Shown here: one piece after another, positions 21,901 through 31,987 of the stretch
Numbering within the stretch: the stretch's first letter is position 1
How the letters are laid out: the number at the start of each line of letters is the position of its first letter
Source: Spinacia oleracea
Taxonomy: Eukaryota > Streptophyta > Magnoliopsida > Caryophyllales > Amaranthaceae
Length of the DNA: 64,000 nt
Direction: 5' to 3'
Assembly: GCF_020520425.1 (NCBI RefSeq)
Contig: NC_079487.1
Coordinates: 108,844,141 to 108,908,140 of the forward strand
Program-made: the position numbers and the translations under genes
The notes under the pieces: model-generated
What the model was told of the DNA's origin: nothing
Databases searched by the model: none
Seen by the model: the letters and a program-made list of their open reading frames with translations, nothing else

Positions 21901-24032
21901 GTCATGGGGACCGTCACTGATGGAAAATCCCATTACCCCGTCGTAAAAAATATTTGCGACGGTTGTTCTCGTCTTTATTTAGTTGTTCCCCCAGTCGCAA
22001 AAGGCATTTGCGACAAAATTATTGGCCCGTCATTCTTAAGTTGTCATTAATGACTCAAATACTAGTAGTGTTTGTTTAAAAATAAATATGAGTTGATTGA
22101 CATCTAAGTCATACAAGCAAGTGATTTATTTATTGGATATTGAGGAATAAAGAAAAAGATACACTACAAGAAATTGTACTATTAACGAGGGGAAATCCCG
22201 TCGCGAAAGGCCAATAATCGTTGATTAACGACGGGATTTCCTGTCACGAACCCGTCATAAAAGAGGGCCGTCGTTAATATAAATCCCGTCGTAAAAGACA
22301 TTTGCGACGGTTATTCCCGTCATTGTTTAACCCGTCGTAATTAGGTTGTCGTTAAAGATACAAATTCTTGTAGTGATAAAAGATATATACTGCGTGTATG
22401 TAGTAATATTAAGTGTCATATCGAAAGAATTTATTTCATATAATAATATAGTCATAGACCATTTTATAATCTTGTCTCAAAATGGTCGAATTACTACGTA
22501 GTACGTACTCCATCTCTAGTTAGGTGGTAAGTTACTCCCTTAGCTACGGAGTAGTATAAAACTTTAATGGCTTTCATGTTAATTTAATTAAAGTCCATAA
22601 ACATCAACGTCCAATATAACGACTCGCCATTTAATCAAGTTGTTCATCTTTCAAATTCAAAACAACTCTCTATACAGATGTCTTGTTGCAATAACAAGTT
22701 TTGTTTTGGGATGCCTTGAATATGACGCCACAAATAACTTTGGAATCCATCTTGATGTGTACTTGGCCTTTATTTTAGGTTCTTATGTTAGGCCTCATAA
22801 GTTTATTTATTCCGCACGTATCACGGATTTTACACTATAATATAATGTTTTCATTTATGGACGTAAATACCACGTTGTTATTTAACCTAATCATTATGGA
22901 ATAGGCAGTAGGAAAGAGTCAATGATAGTTTTGTTTTTGTTTTTGTTTTGTTTTGGTAATTTCCTAAATTTTCATGCATATGATATTGGTAGTTAATCAT
23001 AAGTAATTAATACCTCAATTAGGGAATATTAATTTAATGCTTGATGATATGGGCTCCACTCTCCAGGGTTTAGCCAATGTAGTTAAATGGGTGAAGGAAA
23101 TGAAGGACATCGAAGAGGAAGTAAGTGATAAAATGAGCTTTCTAGCTGAGTTTGAAGTTGCTTTCAAAGATGAAATTCATACTGATATCCTTGTAAAGCC
23201 TGGCAATAATGGACCTCCTATTCCTGCTCACAGAGCATTATTGGTACGTTTGTCATCATTTAAACTTCATCCACTTCTTCATAACTTGCACCCCTTAAAC
23301 TTTTAATTATGAAACAACGTAAGTTGGTAGGAAGCTCACCTCGTGCATGGTTTAAGCCCATCGATCAACTGCATTATGCTTGAGAGCGGTTCGATCAAGC
23401 TTTGACCTGCGTAATTGAACTGAAACCTGAGATAGGTGTTGGTTCAGTAGGGCCATATTTCTACTTAAAAAACCAAATTTGGACTAACTTTTAGTTATGT
23501 ATACACTTCTTTCTAGTTTCACCATTATGATCAAATTAAAAGTAATTAACGTACATTTGTTGGTGAATTTCAGGCAGCAAAGTCAGAAATATTCAAAAAC
23601 ATGTTAGACTCAGATGATTGCAAAGAAGCACCAAAGGAAGCCATAACTCTACATGAACTCAACCATGATGAACTAGAATCCCTCCTTAAGTTCCTCTATT
23701 GTGGGAACTTGCCTATCGAAAACGTCGAAAAACACTTGTATTCACTATCATTAGCAGCTGATAAATATGAGATACACTTCCTACAGAAATTCTGCGACCG
23801 ACAAATGCTGACTTCTCTTAGTTCATCCAATGCCTTAGACATCCTAGAGATTTCGGATGTTTGCTCTAACATAACATTGAAAGACACTGCCTTGAATTTT
23901 ATTGTAAGAAACATGGAGGATATAGTGTTTTCCTCTAAGTTTGAGGTCTTTGCTTTGAAGAATCCACATTTGAGTGTACAAATTACTAGGGCTTCCTTGT
24001 TGGATATCAAAAATAGGAGAAATGCAATGTAA
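18917..24032 (+). CDS. BTB/POZ domain protein (At3g56230-like)
   Basis: Three exons, 18917-19123, 23067-23243 and 23574-24032, join in phase 0 to 280 aa. Exon 1 encodes MDCSICTTMPFILRPP and a double CxxC (C3/C6 and C21/C24), a likely zinc-binding knuckle, then an Asn/Ser-rich linker. Exon 2 begins GLANVVKWVKEMKD and, with exon 3, forms the BTB/POZ fold (about residues 100-220: FKDEIHTDILVKPG, PAHRALLAAKSEIFKNML, LLKFLYCGNLP, LAADKYEI). The C-terminal part (SSNALDILEISDVCSN, ALNFIVRNMEDIVFS) resembles the BACK-like end of SPOP-type plant BTB proteins. Such proteins usually dimerise and bring substrates to CUL3 ubiquitin ligase; that role is inferred from the family. Intron 1 is 3,943 bp and holds one MULE and three CACTA-ended elements. 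The acceptor at 23066 (CTCCACTCTCCAG) was chosen because it restores the family sequence; the ATG at 23037 is intronic. Confidence 0.9.
19342..19832. repeat. Left arm (TIR) of MULE copy 1
   Basis: About 490 bp, complementary to 20632-21122 with few differences. The outer 240 bp consist of CACCAAATGCCCC/CACCAAATACCCC repeats at roughly 30-40-bp spacing. Confidence 0.85.
19833..20631. other. Unidentified cargo of MULE copy 1
   Basis: Unique DNA between the arms. On the + strand, broken frames around 20250-20430 give charged text (STVRLRES, EERCLEAVETGDKRELTL, then after a shift MEAIEAEVAGTYALE). This looks like a decayed coiled-coil coding fragment, possibly captured from a gene. I cannot name the source. 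Confidence 0.4.
20632..21122. repeat. Right arm (TIR) of MULE copy 1
   Basis: Reverse complement of 19342-19832, ending ...TTTCATGAAAAATCCG at the target duplication. Confidence 0.85.
21241..21508. mobile_element. CACTA-ended mini-element, copy 2 (BTB intron 1)
   Basis: Starts CACTACAAGAAATTGTACTA and ends ACAAATTCTTGTAGTG. The 3-bp duplication GTC is on both sides (21238-21240, 21509-21511), as for CACTA transposons. The interior is stacked short palindromes such as CGTCGCAAAAGCCCTTTTGC. No coding capacity. Confidence 0.9.
21815..22070. mobile_element. CACTA-ended mini-element, copy 3, degenerate (BTB intron 1)
   Basis: Starts CCTACAAGAAATTATTCTAT and ends ACTCAAATACTAGTAGTG, with CGTCGC/GCGACGG words in family order. 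Mutated at both ends, so it is older than copies 2, 4 and 5. Confidence 0.75.
22162..22375. mobile_element. CACTA-ended mini-element, copy 4, 214 bp (BTB intron 1)
   Basis: CACTACAAGAAATTGTACTA at the left and ACAAATTCTTGTAGTG at the right. ATA is duplicated on both sides (22159-22161, 22376-22378). About 55 bp shorter than copy 2 through loss of one internal palindrome. Confidence 0.88.
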
Positions 24033-24646
24033 CTCAGAAAGAAAGAGTGTGTTCCTCGGGAATAAGGTTTACCCTCTCACATAAATAAGCTCACATGCTC
24101 ATATACGTACAAAATATGTGAGTAACATGTTTATATTTCCTTCCTCAAATAATTATCATCATTATATCACCTTATCCATCTAATACGGAGTAGCAAATGG
24201 CAAATGTCACTGTCAGAATGAGCCACAAGGACAATTTCAATTACAAATGAAGAATGATGGATTCGAAAGTTGTAAGGATGATTTTGAATTTATGATATAT
24301 TGTATACTTATACATGTCATAAGTTTTAATTAACCACTAGGTCAAGACATTATTGGTAATGATACAGTGGATGAAATCTCTTAAATCGTGAATTCTTGGT
24401 AATACTTCATTTATTTCGATATAATGGTTAAACTTTACATTATACTTGCCAATGTAAATTAATATTTGAACACAAATCAATATCTCTAATTTCAGTAAAT
24501 AATATAACAAAGTTGATATTCTGAAAGTACATATTGAGACGAATCAAACAAGATTCCACATAAATCACATATAATACTCAACTGGAATTTGTAAATAGTG
24601 TCAACAATTGAAGTATAACAAATATATATATGGAAAAGCCTAGAGT
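24033..24646. other. 3' flank of the BTB gene
   Basis: AT-rich, no gene. A stretch at about 24410-24620 shares words with the Stowaway at 24939-25198 (GAGACGAATCAAACAAGA, AATAGTGTCAA) and is probably a decayed copy split by later insertions. Confidence 0.5.
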
Positions 24647-24926
24647 CACTACAAGAAATTGTACTATTAACGACGGGAAATCCCGTCGCGAAAAGCCAAT
24701 AATCGTTGATTAACGACGGGATTTCCTGTCGCGAACCCGTCATAAAAGGGGGTCGTCGTTAATAGAAAATTCTGTCGTAAATTCGTCGTAAACCCGTCTT
24801 AAAAGACATTTGCGACGTTTATTCCCGTCATTGTTTGGTTGTTAGCCCCGTCGCAAAAGGCTTTTGCGACGGGATTTTTGACCCGTCGTAATTAGGTTGT
24901 CGTTAAAGATACAAATTCTTATAGTG
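24647..24926. mobile_element. CACTA-ended mini-element, copy 5
   Basis: Starts CACTACAAGAAATTGTACTA and ends ACAAATTCTTATAGTG. AGT is duplicated on both sides (24644-24646, 24927-24929). It is the longest copy, with the full set of internal palindromes. Confidence 0.9.
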
Positions 24927-24938
24927 AGTATAGAAGTA

Positions 24939-25198
24939 TTCCCCCCGTTCCATAATGATGCTCCGGTTTCAAGTTTTCAAGTTTACCAGTAAGCATTTTG
25001 TTTCATTTTTTATCTCTACTTATACATTAGATAAAATTATAAATTTTGGTATTCTTAATTTACTCATTGAAACGAATCAAACAAGACCCAACATGAATAT
25101 GTTTTTTCCTTATGTATTGGAAAGAAATTAGAAGATTCCCTTCCATTGTGAATAGTGTCAAACTTCTGAATTGGGACATTATTATGAAACAAAGGGAG
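24939..25198. mobile_element. Stowaway MITE
   Basis: Left end TTCCCCCCGTTCCATAATGA is complementary to the right end TCATTATGAAAC...GGGAG-type sequence (about 25180-25198). TA flanks both sides (24937-24938, 25199-25200). Confidence 0.75.
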
Positions 25199-25208
25199 TA
25201 TATGATAC

Positions 25209-25480
25209 CCGCAATTTGGATTATACACCCGGGTGCACAATGCTCATTGTGCACCCTGATGAACATTTATTGAGAATATAATATATGAACATTGAGGATG
25301 ATTTCAGTGTACATGTACAAGTGGAATATTTGAATTTTGTGTTCGTTGGATTTGAACTATATGTTCATTTGCTATATGTTCTTTGGATAACAATATGTTC
25401 TTTGTATTTGAACTATATGTTCATTTATAAACATGGTGCACAGTGAGCATTGTGCACCAGGGTGCATAAACCATATTTTG
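25209..25480. mobile_element. MULE-type MITE with palindromic ends, 272 bp
   Basis: The 9-bp duplication ATATGATAC flanks it (25200-25208, 25481-25489). The ends are inverted repeats of about 55 bp, and each contains a further palindrome, GGTGCACAATGCTCATTGTG followed by CACC. The centre repeats ATATGTTC several times. Confidence 0.8.
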
Positions 25481-25489
25481 ATATGATAC

Positions 25490-25764
25490 AAATCAATTAC
25501 TCGTAGGTACTCCGTAATTTGTATTACTCTTCATCGAAACACAAGGAGTTATACAAATTTGTAAGTTCAAGGCCATGACTCGTGAGGGGATTATTCTTGG
25601 TCGCTCTAGTCCACAATAATATTAGTGTCGACCCAAAACCAATAATTTTCTCTAGGACTCTTTATCCATACATAGGGACCTTTAATTTTTGTTCATATAG
25701 TGACTATGATAAATTAATCACCAATTTTCTTAGATATAGTAACCTTTTTTTGAATCATAGTAAC
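25490..25764. other. Short intergenic stretch
   Basis: AT-rich, no gene seen; the 73-codon frame starting at 25582 runs into the next element. Confidence 0.35.
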
Positions 25765-25899
25765 CAAGGTTGTCAGGATCAGGATCCTACCTTGGATCGA
25801 TGAAAGGGGGGTCAGATCAGATCGTAGGATCGTAAGATCCTACTAAATAGTATATATAATAATATTTATATTATTAAAATGAATTGTAAAATCATGTAT

Positions 25900-26870
25900 T
25901 TGCTAAATTATGAGGTAAATATATTTGATTGTCTCATATTATTCGTGGGTATATGCCTCTATTTATATGACGAACTAGATATCCTACACTTCGTAGGTTT
26001 CCCAAGTCCTATAGATTTCTATCTAATATCGTATAGCATAATTCTATTTCATATGACATTCTATCCTATAGGATAACTATGTTACCCTCAACACCCTCCC
26101 GGAATCGTAACGACAGTTTCACGAACGTTGCGATTGGAAACGTAAAAATATCTTCTCGGTTAGCACTAGATCAATCAGATGAACTGGAACTTCTTTGTCT
26201 TTGTTGAAATCGATACGCACAACCCAGTGATGTTGGTTTTAAAAAAAAATCTCAATTGAGCAGGAAGCCATTCTTTTCGAACCTGCAACTTTTTTTCTCT
26301 TGATGAGAACGTTATTCTTTTCGAACTCATCAATTGTGTCAACATAACGGGAAAGCCTTCGGCTTCTCTTGAGAAAATCATGCTCAATCCGCCATTGACT
26401 TTTCGGAGTAAAACCTAGCTCAAATTCTTTATTGGTTTATCGAAGCAAAACCAATCTCAAGTCGTCTTTGGTTTTTCGAAGCAAATTAAACCAAACTCAT
26501 ATCTATACTCGAATATATTGGACGTAATACCAAATACAAGGCTTTTCTCCAACACAAACTCAATGCCAAGAAGAATTTATCGTCTCTAAGCTATAAAACT
26601 GCCAAACCAATCAACCAATTTACACGAAAATTCGGCCATGTGTCAAAACATCAAAGAACAAACATTAGTGTTGATGTGACCCAATTATTCATGCACCGAA
26701 CATCAATTACTCTTCTTCTACCCAAATTTCACAGCGGAAGTATTATTTAACCACCAATTTCGCCGGTGGGTTTTATTTTCTAACCTACCGGCAGGTGAAA
26801 CTCTTTGTTAGATGGTCTAAGGATCTACCTAAGATCTTGATACCATGACAAATATTAATCAAATGTGTAA
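25900..26870 (-). mobile_element. Possible miniature LTR element nested in the hAT-like element
   Basis: GATCTTGATACCATGACAAA at about 26834 reads on the - strand as TGGTATCAAGATC, a copia-type primer site. CCCTCCCGG near 26094 reads as a purine tract. Sequence outside each (about 26000-26080 and 26870-26910) shares CATATGA.ATT.TATCCTA. No gag or pol is present. This would fit a small LTR element, but the LTR match is weak. Confidence 0.3.
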
Positions 26871-27072
26871 CATAACTCTATCGCATATGATATTTTATCC
26901 TAGCAGTATTTAAGTAATCTTATTACTTAAACATAAATTTTTTTGGCTCACATAAGATTAATATTAACCAAAGGTGTAACATAACTCTATCTCATATAAT
27001 ATTTTATCCTAGCAGCATTTAAGTAATCTTATTACTTAAAGATAAATTGTTTGGCTCACATAAGATTAATAC
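26849..27072. repeat. Tandem duplication, ~113-bp unit x2
   Basis: The text from AATATTAA(T/C)CAAATGTGTAACA through GGCTCACATAAGATTAAT occurs twice in a row with about eight differences (starts near 26849 and 26962). Confidence 0.85.
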
Positions 27073-27558
27073 CTGTGTAGATTCAAGTGCAATTAATAAG
27101 ATGTGCGCAAGAGTTTGTTGAAATTTAGATTTTAGTTATGATCAACTTCAAATCTTAATTAATAAAAATTATATGAATTTCTTTACTCTTTAGTAAAGCC
27201 TATACTTTTGAATTTAGATTTTAATTATATGAATTGGTGATAAAATTAGTTATATGAATTTATAACTAATTAGAAAAGTATGATATTTCTAATGATATGT
27301 GATTATGAACTATTTAGTAATAAAAAAATTATGTACATGGTGTTGAAATATTGTATATTGGATCGAATCATTGGGTCGGATCGTAGGGTCGTAAGATCAT
27401 GTTAGATCCTACCGTTCAAAATTTTTATCGAGGTAGGATCGTAAGATACTACAGACATTAAGATCCTACCTAACATCCGGATCATTGGCGTGTTTTTGGA
27501 TCGTAGATTCGTAAAATCGTAAGATCCGAATCGGGAGTTTAACAACCATGATAGAAAC

Positions 27559-28184
27559 CCTATGTTTATAAAATTGTGACTTAAAATCACATTATTCAAA
27601 CATAACATATGTCAATAACACCAATTAATTTGATCTCTTTTCTTCCATAATAATCCTAATAAACATGTCAAAGTAAATTAGGAACAAGTTGTTGACATTT
27701 TTTTAGGCATGGTCCACAATAAATTTAGTGTAGACCAGACCTATTTAAAATTCGTGCTCATGGGGAGTTTTGTCTTTAATACTCCGTACCTTTTAATATT
27801 TTGTGTCATCTTTTCACTATTATTTTATAAATAAATTATTGTTAAGGTTTCTTCGTACTCAACAAAATTTAGCTCTTCACGCATGAAACTCATTTTAGAC
27901 CTCTAAATCAAATAGCAATTATTCTATTTAACTCACACATCAAGTCTTAATTAGTGTTTTTTTTTAATACTCGACTTATGAATTTGTCAAGGCTCACATA
28001 GTCACCTACTTCAATGACACAATTTTTTATGCTTGATCTTAAGACTAGGTAAAAAATATGTCATGTCAGCAAAACTCAAGTATTAAAGCTTGCGACTTAA
28101 TCATGCTCTTATCGGAATGAGCCATAATAACAACTAACGAATTAAAGTTGGGAAGGCGAAGTAATAATTAACATATACGAAGTA
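27559..28184. other. Intergenic DNA, no gene seen
   Basis: AT-rich; no exon, no clear terminal repeats. Confidence 0.35.
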
Positions 28185-28490
28185 CTTCCTCTCTTTTTTT
28201 TTTTTTTTTACTTGCCTCATTTTCCTTTTTTGTAAGTTACATATTAGTAATTAGTTGCATCATTTCCTTTTATGATATGTTTCACATGCTTATTGTGTGT
28301 TCAAACTAAATATTCACTTTATTCTTACTCACATTTCACATTTATCATTATCAGCTAACCTTTTCCCCTTTTTTTTTTTTTTTATAAAAGCTCTCTTTTG
28401 TTTATTATCACATGCATAATTTTGGTATTTATAATTTTTCTTAATCTATGTACATAACCCAAATGGGGCCAGTAAAAAAAACGGAGAAAG
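28185..28490. mobile_element. Stowaway-like MITE
   Basis: CTTCCTCTC with a T run and ACTTGCCTCATTT at the left mirrors AAATGGGGCCAGTAAAAAAA and ACGGAGAAAG at the right. TA flanks both sides (28183-28184, 28491-28492). Confidence 0.7.
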
Positions 28491-28492
28491 TA

Positions 28493-29027
28493 TATAGCCA
28501 AGAAAGGTGGGGGGAGTGAACTTGATGTGTGGTACATTGAAGGTGGTACACAACTACACAAGTAGTCTAAATAGGCAGCCACGTTACTTTGGGAATTAAA
28601 AACAATATAAAGTAATTAATTTAGTATAGTTGTAGTAAATCAAAACCTCACGAGCTTTGATCCCTGTTTTTTCTGTTTTCTGTTTATGATAAGATTCGGA
28701 CAAGAAAAATCCATTTGCCCCCTTGCAACCATACTAAATCACTAATTCCTTATATTTATACTTTCAAATTTCAATCCTCAAGAAGCTAAGTTTAACAAAT
28801 ATTAATATATACATGAACTTCATCCACATTCCACAACCTGCCTTTCATCCCACACAAACCTTCAAGTTATATCTCTACATATAAGTCGTATGGAGTACTA
28901 TGTAGTCCTCAAGAAGCTAAGTTTAATTATTTTTCTTTAGCATCAATTTAGTGTAACATATACGTCGTATGGAGTACTATGTAGTTGTTGTTTTTTAAAA
29001 AAAATAAAAATAAAATAGTACTATGTA
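28493..29027. other. Intergenic DNA with a short duplicated phrase
   Basis: The phrase TCCTCAAGAAGCTAAGTTTA occurs twice (about 28776 and 28906), and CGTATGGAGTACTATGTAG also twice (about 28888 and 28967). This indicates local duplications. No gene seen. Confidence 0.5.
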
Positions 29028-29276
29028 CTCCCTCCGTCCCTTAATACTTGACCTGTTTTGACCGGACACGCTTGTCAATACACATCTTTGACCACCAATT
29101 TCTTTAACTACGTATTATAAAAATATTAATATTTTTCAATATATATTAAGAAGAAGCCAATGATATATTATCTACTAACATTTGTTTTCGTATACTATAA
29201 ATAAAATATGGTCAAAGTGAATTATGTGAATAGTGTAAAAAGTCAAAACAGGTCGAGTATTAAGGGACGGAGGAAG
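29028..29276. mobile_element. Stowaway MITE, family A copy 2
   Basis: CTCCCTCCGTCCCTTAATAC to GTATTAAGGGACGGAGGAAG with TA on both sides (29026-29027, 29277-29278). Shares most of its length with 2632-2889. Confidence 0.9.
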
Positions 29277-29419
29277 TAGTTGTTACGTACCGATAGAAAA
29301 TGTAACAGTTAAGTTATGCTTGTATACTAATTTGAATTGCATGTATTTATCAACATAGCAATGAATTTCATATATATGGACATAAGTACGTGATCGATTA
29401 ATACATTACTTTTTTTTTA

Positions 29420-31209
29420 TGGATATTTCATGAAATACCCCCGAGTTTTGAAGTAATTCACCAAATGCCCATCAAGTTCCAATAATTCACCAAATACCCC
29501 TGATAATTGACTTAATGCCCCAAATACCCTTACTTTTAACGCTCCGTTAGTCCGCCGTTAGCCTAGTTTCATAATTCACCAAATACCCCTATTATTAAAC
29601 TTATTTCACCAAATGCCCCAAACTTAAAAGTAGTTATTCTGATGTTCCAACGGCTAGTTTTTCGTTTGAAAAGTAGTTGTTGGTCTTGCTTGGCTGTAAA
29701 AACCCACTTTCTGGATGTTTCTTGTAATTTAGATGTTGTTTTTATTTGTTTTTCTAATTGCATTAGATTTGTGTCATGAGTTTTGTTTCAAATTCATCAT
29801 CCACACACAATGAGTCCACATATATTAGAGTACCTAACCAATTTTGCTATTGTGATAGGAAATTTGTCATCTGAAGCTCCGATACAACACTCAATCCGCA
29901 AAGGTTGTGCTACAAGTGTACAAGTGTGATCCTTGCAACAATCTGAGATGGTGCAAGGGAGTAGTTGAGCAAGAAAACAGAGGGCAGCAGCATGAAGGGA
30001 CAATACAGGGGAAGCTTAGACGAAGGAGAAAGTACTGAAAATAGGGGAAACAGTAAGATGCAATAGGACTTGAAGCAAATGAAGAAAAAGCTAATATTGT
30101 AATGTCAATACAAGGCATCTTACTTTGATTTTGAAATGAAGAAAGGCTAATCCTATTTATGTCATGGTTTGGGATGGACAGGCAGAACTTAGGACTCAGG
30201 AGAGTAAGCAAGTACTTTTAGCAAAGAAAGGTCAAGACTTCATAGAACTCTTAGCAAAGAAATTTGGAGGCAAACAACATGTGAAAGAAGTCCGAGGGCA
30301 GGGTCTTATTATTGGCATAGAGTTGGATGTACAAGTTGGCCCGCTAGTTGATGCTTGTCGAAATTTAGGAATGTTAAATTGTTAATATTAACTGCTAGAA
30401 AAGAAAAATAGTGAGATTGGTTCCTCCACTGACCTTATTAGAACAGGAGCTCGAAACAGGTTCTGAGATTCTCCTCAAGTGTTTCCCGTCCCTGGGTTGA
30501 AGCGGTGGAGTTGAATTTGTGTACGATGAGTTGATGCCTGTCAAATTTCCTTGTGACATCAATAGATCCAAAGCTCATAATTGGCATCGTAGCTGTAAAT
30601 CAGGAATAAGTTTCCTAGTAGCTTCTCTTTGGATTATGCCTTGGGTTTAATGTACAAATTGTCATTTCAAGATATCTCACTCGTTAATCAGAACATTGAT
30701 TTTCTTTGTTGCTTGGATTCATTTCACAAGTATCTTTCTCCCTTATTATAAGGCTTAGTTTGTTATTTTGATACCTATAAATTGCGTAGCTTTGTATTGA
30801 GTGGAACACACAATCAACATTATTATTTTCTCTTCGTACTACGTTTGTTCAAAATTAGCCTTTAGATATTATCACAACTTTAGTGGATCAAGAAGGCATA
30901 AGAAAACAATAAGCAACGACTAATTTTCAAACGAAAAAGCTAGCCGTTAGAACATCAGAATAACTATTTTTAAGGTTGGGGCATTTGGTGAAATTAGTTT
31001 AATAATAGGAGTATTTGGTGAAATAAATTTTTTAAAAAGGGGCATTTGGTGAATTATGAAACTAGGCTAACGGCGGACGAACGGACCGTTATCTGTAAGG
31101 GTATTTGGGGGCATTAAGTCAATTGTCAGGGGTATTTGGTGAATTATTGGAACTTGATGGGCATTTGGTGAATTACTTCAAAACTCGGGGGTATTTCATG
31201 AAATAACCG
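29420..31209. mobile_element. Pack-MULE, 1,790 bp, copy 2 of the long-TIR family
   Basis: The 9-bp duplication TTTTTTTTA lies on both sides (29411-29419, 31210-31218). The left arm starts TGGATATTTCATGAAATACC and the right arm ends ATTTCATGAAATAACCG. The CACCAAATGCCCC-type repeats of copy 1 are present in both arms. Left-arm similarity to copy 1 extends about 475 bp, but the right arm only about 315 bp. The interior carries a piece of an acetylornithine aminotransferase gene and no transposase. Confidence 0.9.
30200..30500 (+). pseudogene. Captured acetylornithine aminotransferase 3' fragment
   Basis: The + frame gives [35 protein letters not shown] and [13 protein letters not shown]. These match the C-terminal third of plant plastid acetylornithine aminotransferase (arginine biosynthesis, PLP enzyme). 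An in-frame stop follows at 30383. After it, shifted frames still read LLILTAGKGNVVRL-like and then EQELETGSEILLKCFPSLG-like text up to a stop near 30500, so the family's natural C-terminus is included. The PLP-binding lysine region is absent, so no enzyme can be made. Following sequence to about 30880 may be the source gene's 3' flank. Confidence 0.8.
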
Positions 31210-31252
31210 TTTTTTTTACTTCGTACTACGTGCTTTCATACGTGTATCTTAA

Positions 31253-31669
31253 GAGCATGTACATTGGGGCTCTTGGAGTGGCTCTCCAAGTAGCTCTCCA
31301 ACAAGAACTATCTCTTGGCCAACATTGGGGCTCTTGAGTGGTTCTTGAGGGGCTCTTGAGTAGCTCTTTATGGAGAGCTACTTCAAGGTAGCTCTTGCCC
31401 AAGAGCCCTTCAAGAGTTGATTCTTGTTGAAAAGTACATGTGGATAGTAACTTTGAAAATTGGATAGTAACTTTGGTTAAAAACACAATTAATTGTGGAC
31501 CACCAAATGGTAAAAATATATAATAATGGAGAGCTCATTTGAGTAACCAACTAATGTTGGGTGTTTTTAAGAATGAATTCTTGAGTGTGTCTTGTAGAGA
31601 GATAGTGGTAGAGAGAAAGGGGAGAGTCCTCCAAAAACTCTTTTGAAGAGCCAACCAATGTACATGCTC
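31253..31669. mobile_element. Tourist-like (PIF/Harbinger) MITE, 417 bp
   Basis: GAGCATGTACATTGGGGCTC at the left mirrors GAGCCAACCAATGTACATGC plus TC at the right. TAA is duplicated on both sides (31250-31252, 31670-31672). It sits 34 bp from the Pack-MULE's target duplication. Confidence 0.82.
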
Positions 31670-31672
31670 TAA

Positions 31673-31978
31673 TTAAGAAATACAATTGCACATTACAATT
31701 GGCAATAGGAGGAATAGCCCACTTAGGTTATAAACTAGAAGCTCTCTGCTTAATCTTCTGATGTGGGACACAATACTCACACTTACTTTCTAACACTTAC
31801 TAATGTTATTGAAAAGTTAAGTCGTTTTCATAAATAAAACAAAAGGTTATTCTACATCATGCTCACGTGTTATTGGTTTTCTAAGTTGTACCCGTAAGTC
31901 ATTATTGACTTATTTCTCCATTCCACTCCATCTATTATGTCCCTTGAACTAATTTCGAACTTATTCTAAGTGATTTGA
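31673..31978. other. Intergenic DNA, no gene seen
   Basis: AT-rich spacer with no exon or repeat ends recognised. Confidence 0.35.
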
Positions 31979-31987
31979 TTTAGAGTT

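Larger units (their letters stand above)
25765..27550. mobile_element. Probable hAT-type non-autonomous element, 1.79 kb, with nested repeat
   Basis: Ends CAAGGTTGTCAGGATC and, on the opposite strand, CATGGTTGTTAAACTC are similar inverted repeats. The 8-bp flanks ATAGTAAC (25757-25764) and ATAGAAAC (27551-27558) differ at one base, fitting a hAT target duplication. Subterminal regions are packed with GGATCGTA/GATCCTAC words on both sides. The interior at about 25900-27070 looks like a separate insertion. Confidence 0.6.

Noticed and set aside
23037..23066. ATG at 23037 as the start of the BTB protein
   Set aside because: The codons before 23067 do not match the family, and a good acceptor (CTCTCCAG) at 23066 joins in phase to the exon with the CxxC motif at 18917.
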